The notes under the pieces are model-generated. The model was not told the DNA's origin, did not search any database, and saw only the letters and a list, made by a program, of their open reading frames with translations. From assembly GCA_031290375.1 (NCBI GenBank), contig JAITNR010000246.1:1-11148 (forward strand): a stretch of 11,148 nucleotides of DNA. The letters are read 5' to 3'. Every line of letters begins with the position of its first letter. Position 1 is the stretch's first letter. A program made the position numbers and the translations under genes. Source of the stretch: Prevotellaceae bacterium. Its GTDB lineage: Bacteria > Bacteroidota > Bacteroidia > Bacteroidales > Paludibacteraceae. This document shows positions 1 to 7,202 of the stretch, in pieces.

Positions 1-1151
1 TTGCCATAAGTTGCATTATCAGTAATCGTTTGCAGGGTAGAAGAGGCGTCGAAACCGTCGAAACTGTTGCCATTTGCCCGTTCAAAAAATTTGCTGATAA
101 AAGCGGAAGTGTCGTAATAATCGCTTTTTACGTAATACTGCCCCTCATACCATTTCATATCATCGAATTGCGGATTAACAAGATACTTTCCTTTTTTGTT
201 GATAACGCCCCATTTATTGGCGCTTTTTACTAGTGCTATATCATTGTAAAATGACGAAGCTAAATCAAATTGCGGATTGATTTCTATCTTCCCTTGTTTA
301 TTGATAAAACCGTATTTACTCCCTTGTTCTATTCGAGCCAAACCTCCCTTGAACGATGAAGCATCCTCAAATTGCGGATTAATTTCAATTTTTCCGTCTT
401 CGGTGATGTAACCCCATTGTTTCCCCGATTTTATGGCTGCCATTCCTTCACTAAATTGTGCTGCAAGGTCAAATTGCGGGTTAATCACATAACTGCCTTT
501 TTTGTCAATAAAACCCACTTGATTGCCATTTTTAAAAGCGGCTTTTCCTGCGTGAAAATTATCTGCACCATCAAACTGCAGATTAATCACAATCTTTCCC
601 GACTTGTCAATAAAACCCAATTTGCCCTCTTGACGTACAACTGCCAAACCTTCACTGAAAGCGTTTGCACCTTCAAATTGCGCATTGATAACCACTTTCC
701 CCGATTTATCGACAAAACCGTATTGGCCGTCAGTAGCCATAAACATCGCAAGTCCTTCGGAAAACGAAAACGCATACTTTGCCTCTTTGAGTTCAAATTT
801 GGTTTTGCCAGATTGGTCGATGCAGACAGGAGCGCCACCGTAGGACACCACAAACGCCAAACCGTCAACAAACGGCGTGCCGTCTTTGAAGTCGCCAGGA
901 ATTTTGTACTTGCCGTCTTCCGAAATGTAACCGACTTTTCCATCCTCCGCCGACACTACTTTTGCCAAGCCGTCGCGGAAAAAATCGGCGTCATGAAACT
1001 GCGGGTTAATCAGGTACTCGCCCTTTTGGTTGATGTAACCCCACTTATCGCCCGACTTAACGGGGATTAACTTCAAATCCACTTGATTGGAGTTGCTGGA
1101 ACACGATATGCCGATGATACATACACAGCATATTACTAACTTAAATTTCAT
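1..1151 (-). CDS. WG-repeat lipoprotein, 3' end missing
   Basis: Reading leftward from an ATG at 1151, the frame stays open for 383 codons to the window edge, so the C-terminus is missing. The N-terminus (MKFK, then a hydrophobic stretch to ISC) looks like a lipoprotein signal with the acylated cysteine at residue 17. This would place the protein on a membrane facing the periplasm or outside. Residues ~33-343 hold about nine WG (KWG) repeats of ~34 residues. Each has the pattern (W/Y/V/L)G(Y/F)I-x2-x-GK, then INPQF, then a GLA-V segment. Repeat 3 (residues ~107-140) is degraded: it has VCID in place of WGYI and lacks NPQF. After the repeats comes an acidic, aromatic stretch (residues 344-383) that is not WG-like and may begin another domain. 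WG repeats are thought to form beta-rich scaffolds, but no specific function is known. A 161-base gap rich in hairpins separates it from mutB, so it is probably a separate unit. No TAnnTTTG box was found upstream. Confidence 0.9.
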   Translation of the reverse strand, partial: MKFKLVICCVCIIGISCSSNSNQVDLKLIPVKSGDKWGYINQKGEYLINPQFHDADFFRDGLAKVVSAEDGKVGYISEDGKYKIPGDFKDGTPFVDGLAFVVSYGGAPVCIDQSGKTKFELKEAKYAFSFSEGLAMFMATDGQYGFVDKSGKVVINAQFEGANAFSEGLAVVRQEGKLGFIDKSGKIVINLQFDGADNFHAGKAAFKNGNQVGFIDKKGSYVINPQFDLAAQFSEGMAAIKSGKQWGYITEDGKIEINPQFEDASSFKGGLARIEQGSKYGFINKQGKIEINPQFDLASSFYNDIALVKSANKWGVINKKGKYLVNPQFDDMKWYEGQYYVKSDYYDTSAFISKFFERANGNSFDGFDASSTLQTITDNATYG

Positions 1152-1201
1152 TTGAATAAAAATTAAATAGTTTATAAATAAAAAACCTTATCTTATTTCC
1201 G

Positions 1202-1257
1202 AATTTCTGTCCGTACAGACAGAAATTTACGCGCGCAGTTACGCAATTGCAGCGCGC
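1202..1257. repeat. Two adjacent intergenic inverted repeats
   Basis: Two inverted repeats lie side by side between mutB and the WG-repeat gene. The first has perfect 10-base arms AATTTCTGTC (1202-1211) and GACAGAAATT (1218-1227) with a 6-base loop. The second has GCGCGC arms at 1231-1236 and 1252-1257 around a segment containing the palindrome GCAATTGC (1243-1250). The GC-rich arms stand out against the AT-rich gap. They could be RNA hairpins in the leader of the WG-repeat gene, or debris of a small repeated element. The sequence alone does not decide. Confidence 0.6.
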
Positions 1258-1261
1258 TTTC

Positions 1262-1294
1262 AGACTTTCCAAGTTTTTAAAACTTGGAAAGTCT
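1262..1294. terminator. Perfect hairpin downstream of mutB
   Basis: The arms AGACTTTCCAAGTTTT (1262-1277) and AAAACTTGGAAAGTCT (1279-1294) are perfectly complementary over 16 bases with one base between them. This forms a strong hairpin 18 bases past the mutB stop codon. Its position fits transcription termination of mutA-mutB. However, the leftward strand has no T-run after the stem, so it is not a canonical intrinsic terminator. It may instead be a dispersed palindromic repeat, or may stabilise the mRNA 3' end. Confidence 0.5.
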
Positions 1295-1312
1295 AACAAA
1301 CACCTAAACGCA

Positions 1313-3433
1313 TCAATCAAGTAAAATTCCCATCACTGCTACTGCCGATTTGGCAATGTTGGTGCCCGGTCCGAAGATGGCGGCTACACCTGCCTTGTAG
1401 AGATAATCGTAGTCCTGCGGCGGAATTACGCCGCCTGCCACAACAAGTATATCCTCACGCCCAAGTTTTTTCAACTCCTCAATTACCTGTGGCACAAGTG
1501 TTTTGTGCCCTGCGGCAAGAGACGAAACTCCGAGTATATGTACATCGTTTTCTACTGCCTGCTTGGCTGCTTCGGCTGGTGTTTGGAAAAGCGGACCCAT
1601 ATCCACATCAAAGCCGCAATCGGCAAAGCCTGTTGCAACTACCTTTCCACCGCGGTCGTGTCCGTCCTGTCCCATTTTGGCAACCATAATACGTGGCTGA
1701 CGACCCTCTTTTTTGGCAAATTCCGCTGTCATCCGACACGCTTTTTGGAAGTCTGCATCCTGTTTTGTTCCTGCACTGTACACTCCTGAAATAGTTCTGA
1801 TTGTTGCTTTATAACGACCTGCTATTTCTTCGCAGGCATCTGAAATTTCGCCCAAAGTAGCGCGTACTTTAGCCGCTTCAACGGTAAGTTCAAGCAAATT
1901 GCCCTTGCCTGTTTTTACGCATTCGGTAATGGAGGCAAGCACCTTTTTCACGTCATCGCTGTTGCGTTTTGCTTTTAAATCGTTCAAACGTGTGATTTGA
2001 GCAATACGGACAGCCGTATTATCAACCTCCAAAGTGTCGATAGTATCTTCCTGTTCAAGACGATAGCGGTTTACGCCCACAACTATTTGTTCTCCCGAAT
2101 CAATACGTGCCTGCGTACGGGCGGCTGCTTCTTCAATGCGCATTTTTGGAATGCCTGTTTCGATAGCGGCAGCCATTCCTCCGAGCGATTCGATTTCCTG
2201 AATATGTTCCCAAGCCTTGTCAAAAATTTCTTTTGTCAGATTTTCTACATAATAAGAACCGCCCCAAGGGTCGATTTCGCGGCAAATCTGCGTTTCTTCC
2301 TGAACATAAATCTGCGTATTACGTGCAATACGTGCCGAGAAATCGGTTGGCAGAGCGATTGCCTCGTCCAAAGCGTTGGTATGCAGCGATTGAGTATGTC
2401 CCAAAGCAGCACCCATTGCCTCTACACAAGTGCGTCCCACATTGTTGAACGGATCCTGTTCGGTCAAACTCCAACCTGAAGTCTGACAGTGTGTTCTGAG
2501 AGCCAGCGATTTAGGATTTTTCGGATTAAATTTCTTAACAATTTCAGCCCACAACATACGAGCTGCACGCATTTTTGCAATTTCCATAAAGTGATTCATA
2601 CCTATCGCCCAGAAAAACGACAAACGCGGTGCAAATGAGTCGATGTCCATACCTGCATTCACGCCTGCCCGAAGATATTCCCAGCCGTCAGCCAAAGTAT
2701 ATGCCAACTCAATGTCGGCAGTAGCACCAGCCTCCTGCATGTGATAGCCCGAAATAGAAATGGAATTGAATTTAGGCATATTTTTGCTTGTATATTCAAA
2801 AATATCGGCAATGATTTTCATCGAAAATTTTGGTGGATAAATATAGGTATTTCTCACCATAAATTCTTTGAGAATATCATTTTGAATAGTCCCGTTGAGT
2901 TCGGCAAGGGTAGCACCCTGTTCCAGTCCTGCCACGATGTAGAACGCCAAAATAGGCAACACGGCACCGTTCATTGTCATCGAGACGGACATTTGGTCCA
3001 ATGGAATGCCGTCGAACAGCACCTTCATATCTTCAATTGAGCAAATCGACACGCCCGCCTTGCCCACATCGCCTACCACTCGCGGGTGGTCGGCATCGTA
3101 GCCGCGGTGCGTAGCAAGGTCGAATGCCACCGAAAGACCTTTTTGACCTGAAGCCAAATTTCTGCGATAGAACGCATTTGACTCCTCAGCGGTAGAAAAA
3201 CCCGCATACTGACGAATTGTCCAGGGACGCATCGCATACATGCCCGAGTAGGGACCTCTAAGAAAAGGCGGAAGACCCGCAGCATAATGCAGGTGGTCAA
3301 TGCCTTTCAAATCTTCCTTTGTGTAGTATTCCTTAACAGGAATTTGCTCGGGAGTATTCCAGCTACTCAATTTCGTAACCACTGATTTTGGCTTGAAATC
3401 GTTGATGTTTACTTCTTTAAAATTAGGTTTCAT
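1313..3433 (-). CDS. mutB: Methylmalonyl-CoA mutase, large (catalytic) subunit
   Basis: This cytoplasmic enzyme interconverts (R)-methylmalonyl-CoA and succinyl-CoA with adenosylcobalamin, in propionate formation or oxidation. The 706-residue length is typical for the large subunit. Residues ~30-550 form the substrate-binding TIM barrel. RPWTIRQYAGFS places Arg69 and Tyr76, RNTYIYPP places Arg194, and SGYHMQEAGA places His231. These sit at a constant offset of 13 from Arg82, Tyr89, Arg207 and His244 of the Propionibacterium enzyme (numbers recalled from the literature), so the active site looks complete. Residues ~575-706 form the cobalamin domain. MGQDGHDRGG carries the DxHxxG motif with His592 as lower cobalt ligand, followed by GVSSLAAGH and VVAGGVIPP. 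The ATG at 3433 follows an A-rich leader without Shine-Dalgarno, normal for Bacteroidota. It lies 104 bases after mutA, with no good promoter box in the gap, so co-transcription with mutA is likely. Confidence 0.98.
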   Translation of the reverse strand: MKPNFKEVNINDFKPKSVVTKLSSWNTPEQIPVKEYYTKEDLKGIDHLHYAAGLPPFLRGPYSGMYAMRPWTIRQYAGFSTAEESNAFYRRNLASGQKGLSVAFDLATHRGYDADHPRVVGDVGKAGVSICSIEDMKVLFDGIPLDQMSVSMTMNGAVLPILAFYIVAGLEQGATLAELNGTIQNDILKEFMVRNTYIYPPKFSMKIIADIFEYTSKNMPKFNSISISGYHMQEAGATADIELAYTLADGWEYLRAGVNAGMDIDSFAPRLSFFWAIGMNHFMEIAKMRAARMLWAEIVKKFNPKNPKSLALRTHCQTSGWSLTEQDPFNNVGRTCVEAMGAALGHTQSLHTNALDEAIALPTDFSARIARNTQIYVQEETQICREIDPWGGSYYVENLTKEIFDKAWEHIQEIESLGGMAAAIETGIPKMRIEEAAARTQARIDSGEQIVVGVNRYRLEQEDTIDTLEVDNTAVRIAQITRLNDLKAKRNSDDVKKVLASITECVKTGKGNLLELTVEAAKVRATLGEISDACEEIAGRYKATIRTISGVYSAGTKQDADFQKACRMTAEFAKKEGRQPRIMVAKMGQDGHDRGGKVVATGFADCGFDVDMGPLFQTPAEAAKQAVENDVHILGVSSLAAGHKTLVPQVIEELKKLGREDILVVAGGVIPPQDYDYLYKAGVAAIFGPGTNIAKSAVAVMGILLD

Positions 3434-3537
3434 ATTTTTTTTAGATTTAAGATTATTAGGTTTGGGAAGATAGACAAACGAGTAAATGTTTAGATTATCT
3501 TTTTGTATTTCTTCTTTTATCTTTAATCTATTTTATG

Positions 3538-5445
3538 TTAAATATTTAGCAATATATTAAAATTTTTCAATGTTTCCAAAACATTGGATTTCACATTTAT
3601 AAAATGTTCTATTCCAATTTTCTGCAAATCTTCGGTACAAGTGGGTGCACCTGCTATCACAAAGATTTCCTTGCCTTTTACCAACTCGAACGCTTTTGGG
3701 GCTAAGTCAGTATATTCGTCGTCTGACGAGCAGATAACGATTATGTCGGCATCTGCCTTGCGAGCCGTCTCAACGCCTTCCTGTACGGTGTTGAAACCGA
3801 TGTTGTCTATGATTTGGTAACCTGCACAACCGAAGAAGTTACTCGAAAATTGTGCCCTTGCCAGTCTCATAGCCAAGTTGCCGATGGTGAGCATAAACAC
3901 TTTTGGACGCTTTGCCGCCTTTTCGGTAGCAAGGCGAAGTTGCTCAAACTCAATGGCTTCGCGTGTCGGTTTAAGGGTTGGAACACCATCATTGCAAGCA
4001 GTTGAAAACTCGTGAGCATCTATGTCACGTTCGATTTTACCATTGGTAGTTTCGTTGAAATTTGGATATTGGTTTGTTCCTAACAAAATTTCCCTTCGAC
4101 TCGAAACAGCTTTAAGACGGACATTAGCAGCAGCATTGACGGCAGTTTGCACGCGTCCACTTTCAACAGTTTTGAAAAATCCGCTGTGTTCTTCTTCTTC
4201 AAGGAAAAGTTTCCAAGCTTCATGTGCAATCTGATTGGTCAGATTTTCGATGTAATACGAACCGGCAGCGGGGTCGGCAACCTTGTTAAAATGACATTCT
4301 TCTTTGAGAAGAAGTTGCTGATTTTTTGCAATTCTTTCCGAAAAATCGTCAGACTGCTTGTAAGCACAGTCGTAAGGCAAAACAGTAAGCGAATCAACAC
4401 CGCCAAGCGTAGCACTCATCGCCTCAGTCTGTGTGCGAAGCATATTGACATTGGCATCAAATATGGTGAAGTTGAAATAACTTGTTTCGGCGTGAATTTT
4501 CATTGCACAACAACACGGACAGAAACCTAAGCCACTCTCTTCCATACAGTTACAATCATCTCCACAAGTACATTCAGGCTTATAGGCAGCAACGATTTGA
4601 GCCCATAGCCAGCGCGCTGCACGGAATTTGGCTATCTCTACAAAATAGTTGCTCGAAACACCAAAGGTAAAACGAATTGTCTTTGCAGCATCGGCAGGCT
4701 TTATTCCCTTGTCAATCAACATGTTAAGATATTGATTTCCCCAAGCCAAAGCATAACCGAGTTCCTGCGAAATAGTTGAACCTGCATTACTTAGCGTCAG
4801 TGCATTAACTGTAATGGCTTGATAAAGCGGAAGTTCCAGCAAAATTTTGGCTGTCTGAGCAATTTGCGCAGCAACAAAATCTTCCGTCAAACTCTTTCCT
4901 TTGAGCAGCATACGACTGATAGGGTCAAGATTAATGGAACCGCGCAATGATTTAAGGTCATAGTTTTTCTGCTTGAAATAAGCAACCAGCATTTGAGCCA
5001 ATTCTGGCGAACGTTTTACACATACGCGGAAATTGAGTTCTACGCAATCAGCTTTGATGTCCTTTAACAAGACAGCAATATATTCAGAACTGAGGTCTTC
5101 TTTTTTGATTGAAAAACCAATAGAATTAATACCTTTGTTCAGAATATCGCAAGCCTTGTCGTTTGCTTGTTTGGGACATTCCACCTGAATATTTTGCCGT
5201 ACAAACCACTCATTGTCGATTTTTGTTCCTTGAACGTAGGGAAACTCACCTGGTGAAAGTTTGTCGGTTTTCAGTTTTTCGAGGTCTTCTTCGCTATAAA
5301 AAGGCATCACAGAAAAGCCCTCGACAGTCTTCCAAACCAGTTTCTTATCAAAATCGGCACCTTTAAGGTCGGCAATAATTTGATTTTTCCATCGCTCTGT
5401 AGAAACAGGTGGAAAATTAGCCAACAAATTAAGTTTTTCTGTCAT
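3538..5445 (-). CDS. mutA: Methylmalonyl-CoA mutase, small subunit
   Basis: This is the non-catalytic partner of MutB in the heterodimeric mutase. Its 635 residues match the usual small-subunit length. The barrel-like region (~20-480) contains GYALAWGNQYLN, RFTFGVSSNYFVEIAKFRAARWLWAQ split across residues ~258-283, LRTQTEAMSATLGG and DPAAGSYYIENLT. All are typical of this family. The C-terminal domain (~513-635) has the cobalamin-domain fold signature, but the DxHxxG histidine motif is replaced by a GNLAMRLARAQ segment. It should therefore not bind B12, as expected for small subunits. An odd feature is a cysteine cluster at residues 292-313 (C292, C294, C298, C300, C309, C311, C312, C313), immediately before the KIHAETS segment. 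It could bind a metal or form disulfides. The ATG at 5443-5445 is preceded by an AT-rich leader of about 75 bases from a promoter-like box. mutB follows directly. Confidence 0.97.
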   Translation of the reverse strand: MTEKLNLLANFPPVSTERWKNQIIADLKGADFDKKLVWKTVEGFSVMPFYSEEDLEKLKTDKLSPGEFPYVQGTKIDNEWFVRQNIQVECPKQANDKACDILNKGINSIGFSIKKEDLSSEYIAVLLKDIKADCVELNFRVCVKRSPELAQMLVAYFKQKNYDLKSLRGSINLDPISRMLLKGKSLTEDFVAAQIAQTAKILLELPLYQAITVNALTLSNAGSTISQELGYALAWGNQYLNMLIDKGIKPADAAKTIRFTFGVSSNYFVEIAKFRAARWLWAQIVAAYKPECTCGDDCNCMEESGLGFCPCCCAMKIHAETSYFNFTIFDANVNMLRTQTEAMSATLGGVDSLTVLPYDCAYKQSDDFSERIAKNQQLLLKEECHFNKVADPAAGSYYIENLTNQIAHEAWKLFLEEEEHSGFFKTVESGRVQTAVNAAANVRLKAVSSRREILLGTNQYPNFNETTNGKIERDIDAHEFSTACNDGVPTLKPTREAIEFEQLRLATEKAAKRPKVFMLTIGNLAMRLARAQFSSNFFGCAGYQIIDNIGFNTVQEGVETARKADADIIVICSSDDEYTDLAPKAFELVKGKEIFVIAGAPTCTEDLQKIGIEHFINVKSNVLETLKNFNILLNI

Positions 5446-5526
5446 ATAATTATATTATTTTTAAAATTACTCGGAATTAAAAGTCAATATTAAATGAGTT
5501 AAATACATCATTTCAAATATTTCATA

Positions 5527-5557
5527 CAAAGGTAGTATAAATTAACCAAAAAACAGA
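5527..5557 (-). promoter_or_regulatory. Bacteroidota-type promoter for mutA-mutB
   Basis: Read leftward, TACCTTTG (5534-5527) is an exact match to the Bacteroidota -7 consensus TAnnTTTG. Nineteen bases upstream is TCTG (5557-5554), one mismatch from the -33 element TTTG. Transcription would start near 5520, giving a leader of about 75 bases before the mutA ATG. The site lies between the glmE terminator and mutA, as expected for a separate unit. Confidence 0.6.
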
Positions 5558-5592
5558 TAAAAATATTCAATAAATTTTCTTTTGTCAGACAT

Positions 5593-5630
5593 GTAATTAA
5601 AAAACTGCCCACAGGCAGTTTTTTAATTAC
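5593..5630. terminator. Strong bidirectional terminator at the end of glmE
   Basis: Perfect 17-base arms GTAATTAAAAAACTGCC (5593-5609) and its complement (5614-5630) enclose the loop CACA. The core CTGCC/GGCAG is GC-rich and is followed by a run of six T on either strand, so it can terminate in both directions. The last two codons and the TAA stop of glmE lie inside the right arm. It should separate glmE from mutA-mutB. Confidence 0.9.
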
Positions 5631-7071
5631 GTCCAACCAGAAAGCCTCTGCCTATGGCATAAACATCGTCTATGGTCATTTGGAAACTGACTTTGCGGTT
5701 TTCAAATTTTGCTCTTTCTTCGAGTTTTTGACGGTGGAAATCTTTGATATCGGCAGTGAAAGGCACATTGCCTGTGTCCAGGAACCGTACAGCACCGTTG
5801 TTGTCGCGTGCGGGCAGGATTTTGCCTGCATTGAACTTGCTCGGAGCAAACGGCACATCAATCACCCCTGCCTCGAAAGCCGCCACAGAGCCGACCGCGA
5901 TGTCGCCTTTGCCAAGTTCTTCTACTTTGTTCATAATACATTTTACCTCACTGTAAATGATGTTGCTTTCTGCAATTACTGCGGGGATTTCGAGCAAACT
6001 CTGGTCGTTGAGCATCGAAATAACCTGTTTGGTAGTTTTCAAGCCTGAAGCATTTGCCTCTTTGGTAGGCACACCCATCGCCTCGTGAGGTGTTTTTACA
6101 ATCACCTTTGTAGCTTTTGCCAGTGCCGCCGTGGCAGCTCCCCACGATATTACGCCGAAAGATTTTGACTCGTCCTGCGGAAAACCTCCCATCCATTGAT
6201 GAAAAACGGTTGTAATACGCACATCTTTAAAGCCGTATTTGTCTAAATATTCACGTGCGAGTAGATTCAAACTCCTTATTGCAGCAACGTCTTGCAGTAG
6301 ATTTCCGCACTGTCCGTAGCCTACAGTAATATCCTTAACTCCCTGAGTAGCAGCCAATAATGCCTCAATTATAGCCACCGAAGTAGAGATGCACGCAGGC
6401 ACAAGTGTTCCTGTGAGAGGTCCAAAAGGCTCTCTGTTAATGGCAACGCCAGCTTCCTGATAAATCCCTACCAATCTGTCCGAATATTGCCAATGGGCGA
6501 TAGTCTGTTCCAAAGAGTGATTTTTTGAATAGGGAATGTTGTAGGAAATTCCACCTCCTTCAAACGAAGTAAAGCCCCCTGCAATTGAGATTTCCGTCAA
6601 AAGACGGGCATCGGGAGTACCGTGTCTTACCTGTACCGGACTCTGCAGGGAGGATGTTACGATACGGCAAATATCCACGCCATAATTCACAGCGGGAAAG
6701 CCATTAAGCATTGACCGTCCAACCTCGCGACTCTTCTGAATGCCTACTTCAGCCTCCTTATAGCGATTGAGACGAGTATAACTGTCAATAGTGCTGGGCA
6801 ACAAATCTGCCTCGCCTTCGGTTTCAAGATATTGCAACAGTTTGATATGCTCGTCATAGAGAGCAACGCCGGCACGCGGCTGTATAAGAGTTTTACCATT
6901 TTGTTGAGCATCGCCAAGTTTTAGACCGAAACGTTTGCTCACATCTATTGATTTTTGATATTTAATAGCCTCGTCCAAATTGACAGAACTACCTGTTGAC
7001 CACTGTTTTAAAACCTCTTCTCTCTCTTTAAAAAAGGCATCTTCGGTCAATTTCCTGTTAATAATTTCCAT
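5623..7071 (-). CDS. glmE: Glutamate mutase (methylaspartate mutase), epsilon subunit
   Basis: This is the large catalytic chain of adenosylcobalamin-dependent glutamate mutase, which interconverts L-glutamate and (2S,3S)-3-methylaspartate in the methylaspartate route of glutamate breakdown. Its 482 residues match the clostridial GlmE (about 483). It is recognisable throughout: QPRAGVALYDEHI, GFPAVNYGVD, RHGTPDARLL, EGGGISYNIPY, INREPFGPLTGTLVP, TVGYGQCGN, FHQWMGGFPQDESK and KTPHEAMGVPTKEANA. The three arginines that clamp the substrate in the clostridial enzyme (Arg66, Arg100, Arg149) and Glu171, Tyr177 and Tyr181 fall at exactly the same numbers here, so an active enzyme is likely. GlmE does not carry the cobalamin-binding DxHxxG motif. 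That belongs to the small subunit GlmS, which is not in the window, nor is the reactivase GlmL. The gene appears monocistronic, with a promoter-like box 48 bases before the ATG and a strong terminator overlapping its stop. Confidence 0.97.
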   Translation of the reverse strand: MEIINRKLTEDAFFKEREEVLKQWSTGSSVNLDEAIKYQKSIDVSKRFGLKLGDAQQNGKTLIQPRAGVALYDEHIKLLQYLETEGEADLLPSTIDSYTRLNRYKEAEVGIQKSREVGRSMLNGFPAVNYGVDICRIVTSSLQSPVQVRHGTPDARLLTEISIAGGFTSFEGGGISYNIPYSKNHSLEQTIAHWQYSDRLVGIYQEAGVAINREPFGPLTGTLVPACISTSVAIIEALLAATQGVKDITVGYGQCGNLLQDVAAIRSLNLLAREYLDKYGFKDVRITTVFHQWMGGFPQDESKSFGVISWGAATAALAKATKVIVKTPHEAMGVPTKEANASGLKTTKQVISMLNDQSLLEIPAVIAESNIIYSEVKCIMNKVEELGKGDIAVGSVAAFEAGVIDVPFAPSKFNAGKILPARDNNGAVRFLDTGNVPFTADIKDFHRQKLEERAKFENRKVSFQMTIDDVYAIGRGFLVGRN

Positions 7072-7118
7072 ATATCTTTATTAGTTAAAAAACAAAAGAA
7101 TTTGTGATGAATTGTATG

Positions 7119-7126
7119 CAAAGTTA
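7119..7126 (-). promoter_or_regulatory. -7 promoter box for glmE
   Basis: Read leftward, TAACTTTG matches TAnnTTTG exactly, 48 bases before the glmE ATG. No clear TTTG is seen at the expected -33 distance, where an AT-rich palindrome (7131-7156) lies instead. This could mean activator dependence or a weak -33 element. Confidence 0.5.
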
Positions 7127-7130
7127 CGAT

Positions 7131-7156
7131 AAAAAAGTGAATAATTACACTTTTTT
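7131..7156. repeat. AT-rich inverted repeat over the glmE promoter
   Basis: The arms AAAAAAGTG (7131-7139) and CACTTTTTT (7148-7156) are perfectly complementary around AATAATTA. The repeat starts four bases upstream of the glmE -7 box and covers the -33 position. It could be a regulator binding site or a weak second terminator for the upstream operon. Its low GC content makes a stable RNA hairpin unlikely. Confidence 0.4.
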
Positions 7157-7172
7157 TTTCATATTTTTGATT

Positions 7173-7202
7173 AAAAAATACCTCTGTAAGTTACAAAGGT
7201 AT
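7173..7202 (-). terminator. Intrinsic terminator after the thioredoxin-fold gene
   Basis: Read leftward, ATACCTTTGTAA (7202-7191) pairs with TTACAGAGGTAT (7189-7178), with one mismatch and one unpaired base between the arms. A run of six T (7178-7173) follows. The TAA stop of the thioredoxin-fold gene (7193-7191) lies inside the first arm. It probably ends the tilS operon before the glmE promoter. Confidence 0.75.

Noticed and set aside
372..1070. A 232-codon open frame on the plus strand
   Set aside because: It is antisense to the WG-repeat gene. Its repeating appearance (KLRINH-like words) is just the complement of the WG repeats. The minus-strand frame has a signal peptide and a recognised repeat family.
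1997..2479. A 160-codon plus-strand open frame inside mutB
   Set aside because: It lies wholly antisense to a clear, full-length methylmalonyl-CoA mutase and its product resembles no family I know.
5446..5622. Possible cobalamin riboswitch upstream of mutA
   Set aside because: The 177-base gap holds only a terminator and a promoter-like box. The leader of about 75 bases is too short and too AT-rich, and no B12-box sequence was recognised.
7194..7201. A second TACCTTTG box on the minus strand upstream of glmE
   Set aside because: It lies inside the last codons of the thioredoxin-fold gene and within its terminator stem. No -33 element is present, and the TAACTTTG box at 7119-7126 is better placed for glmE.
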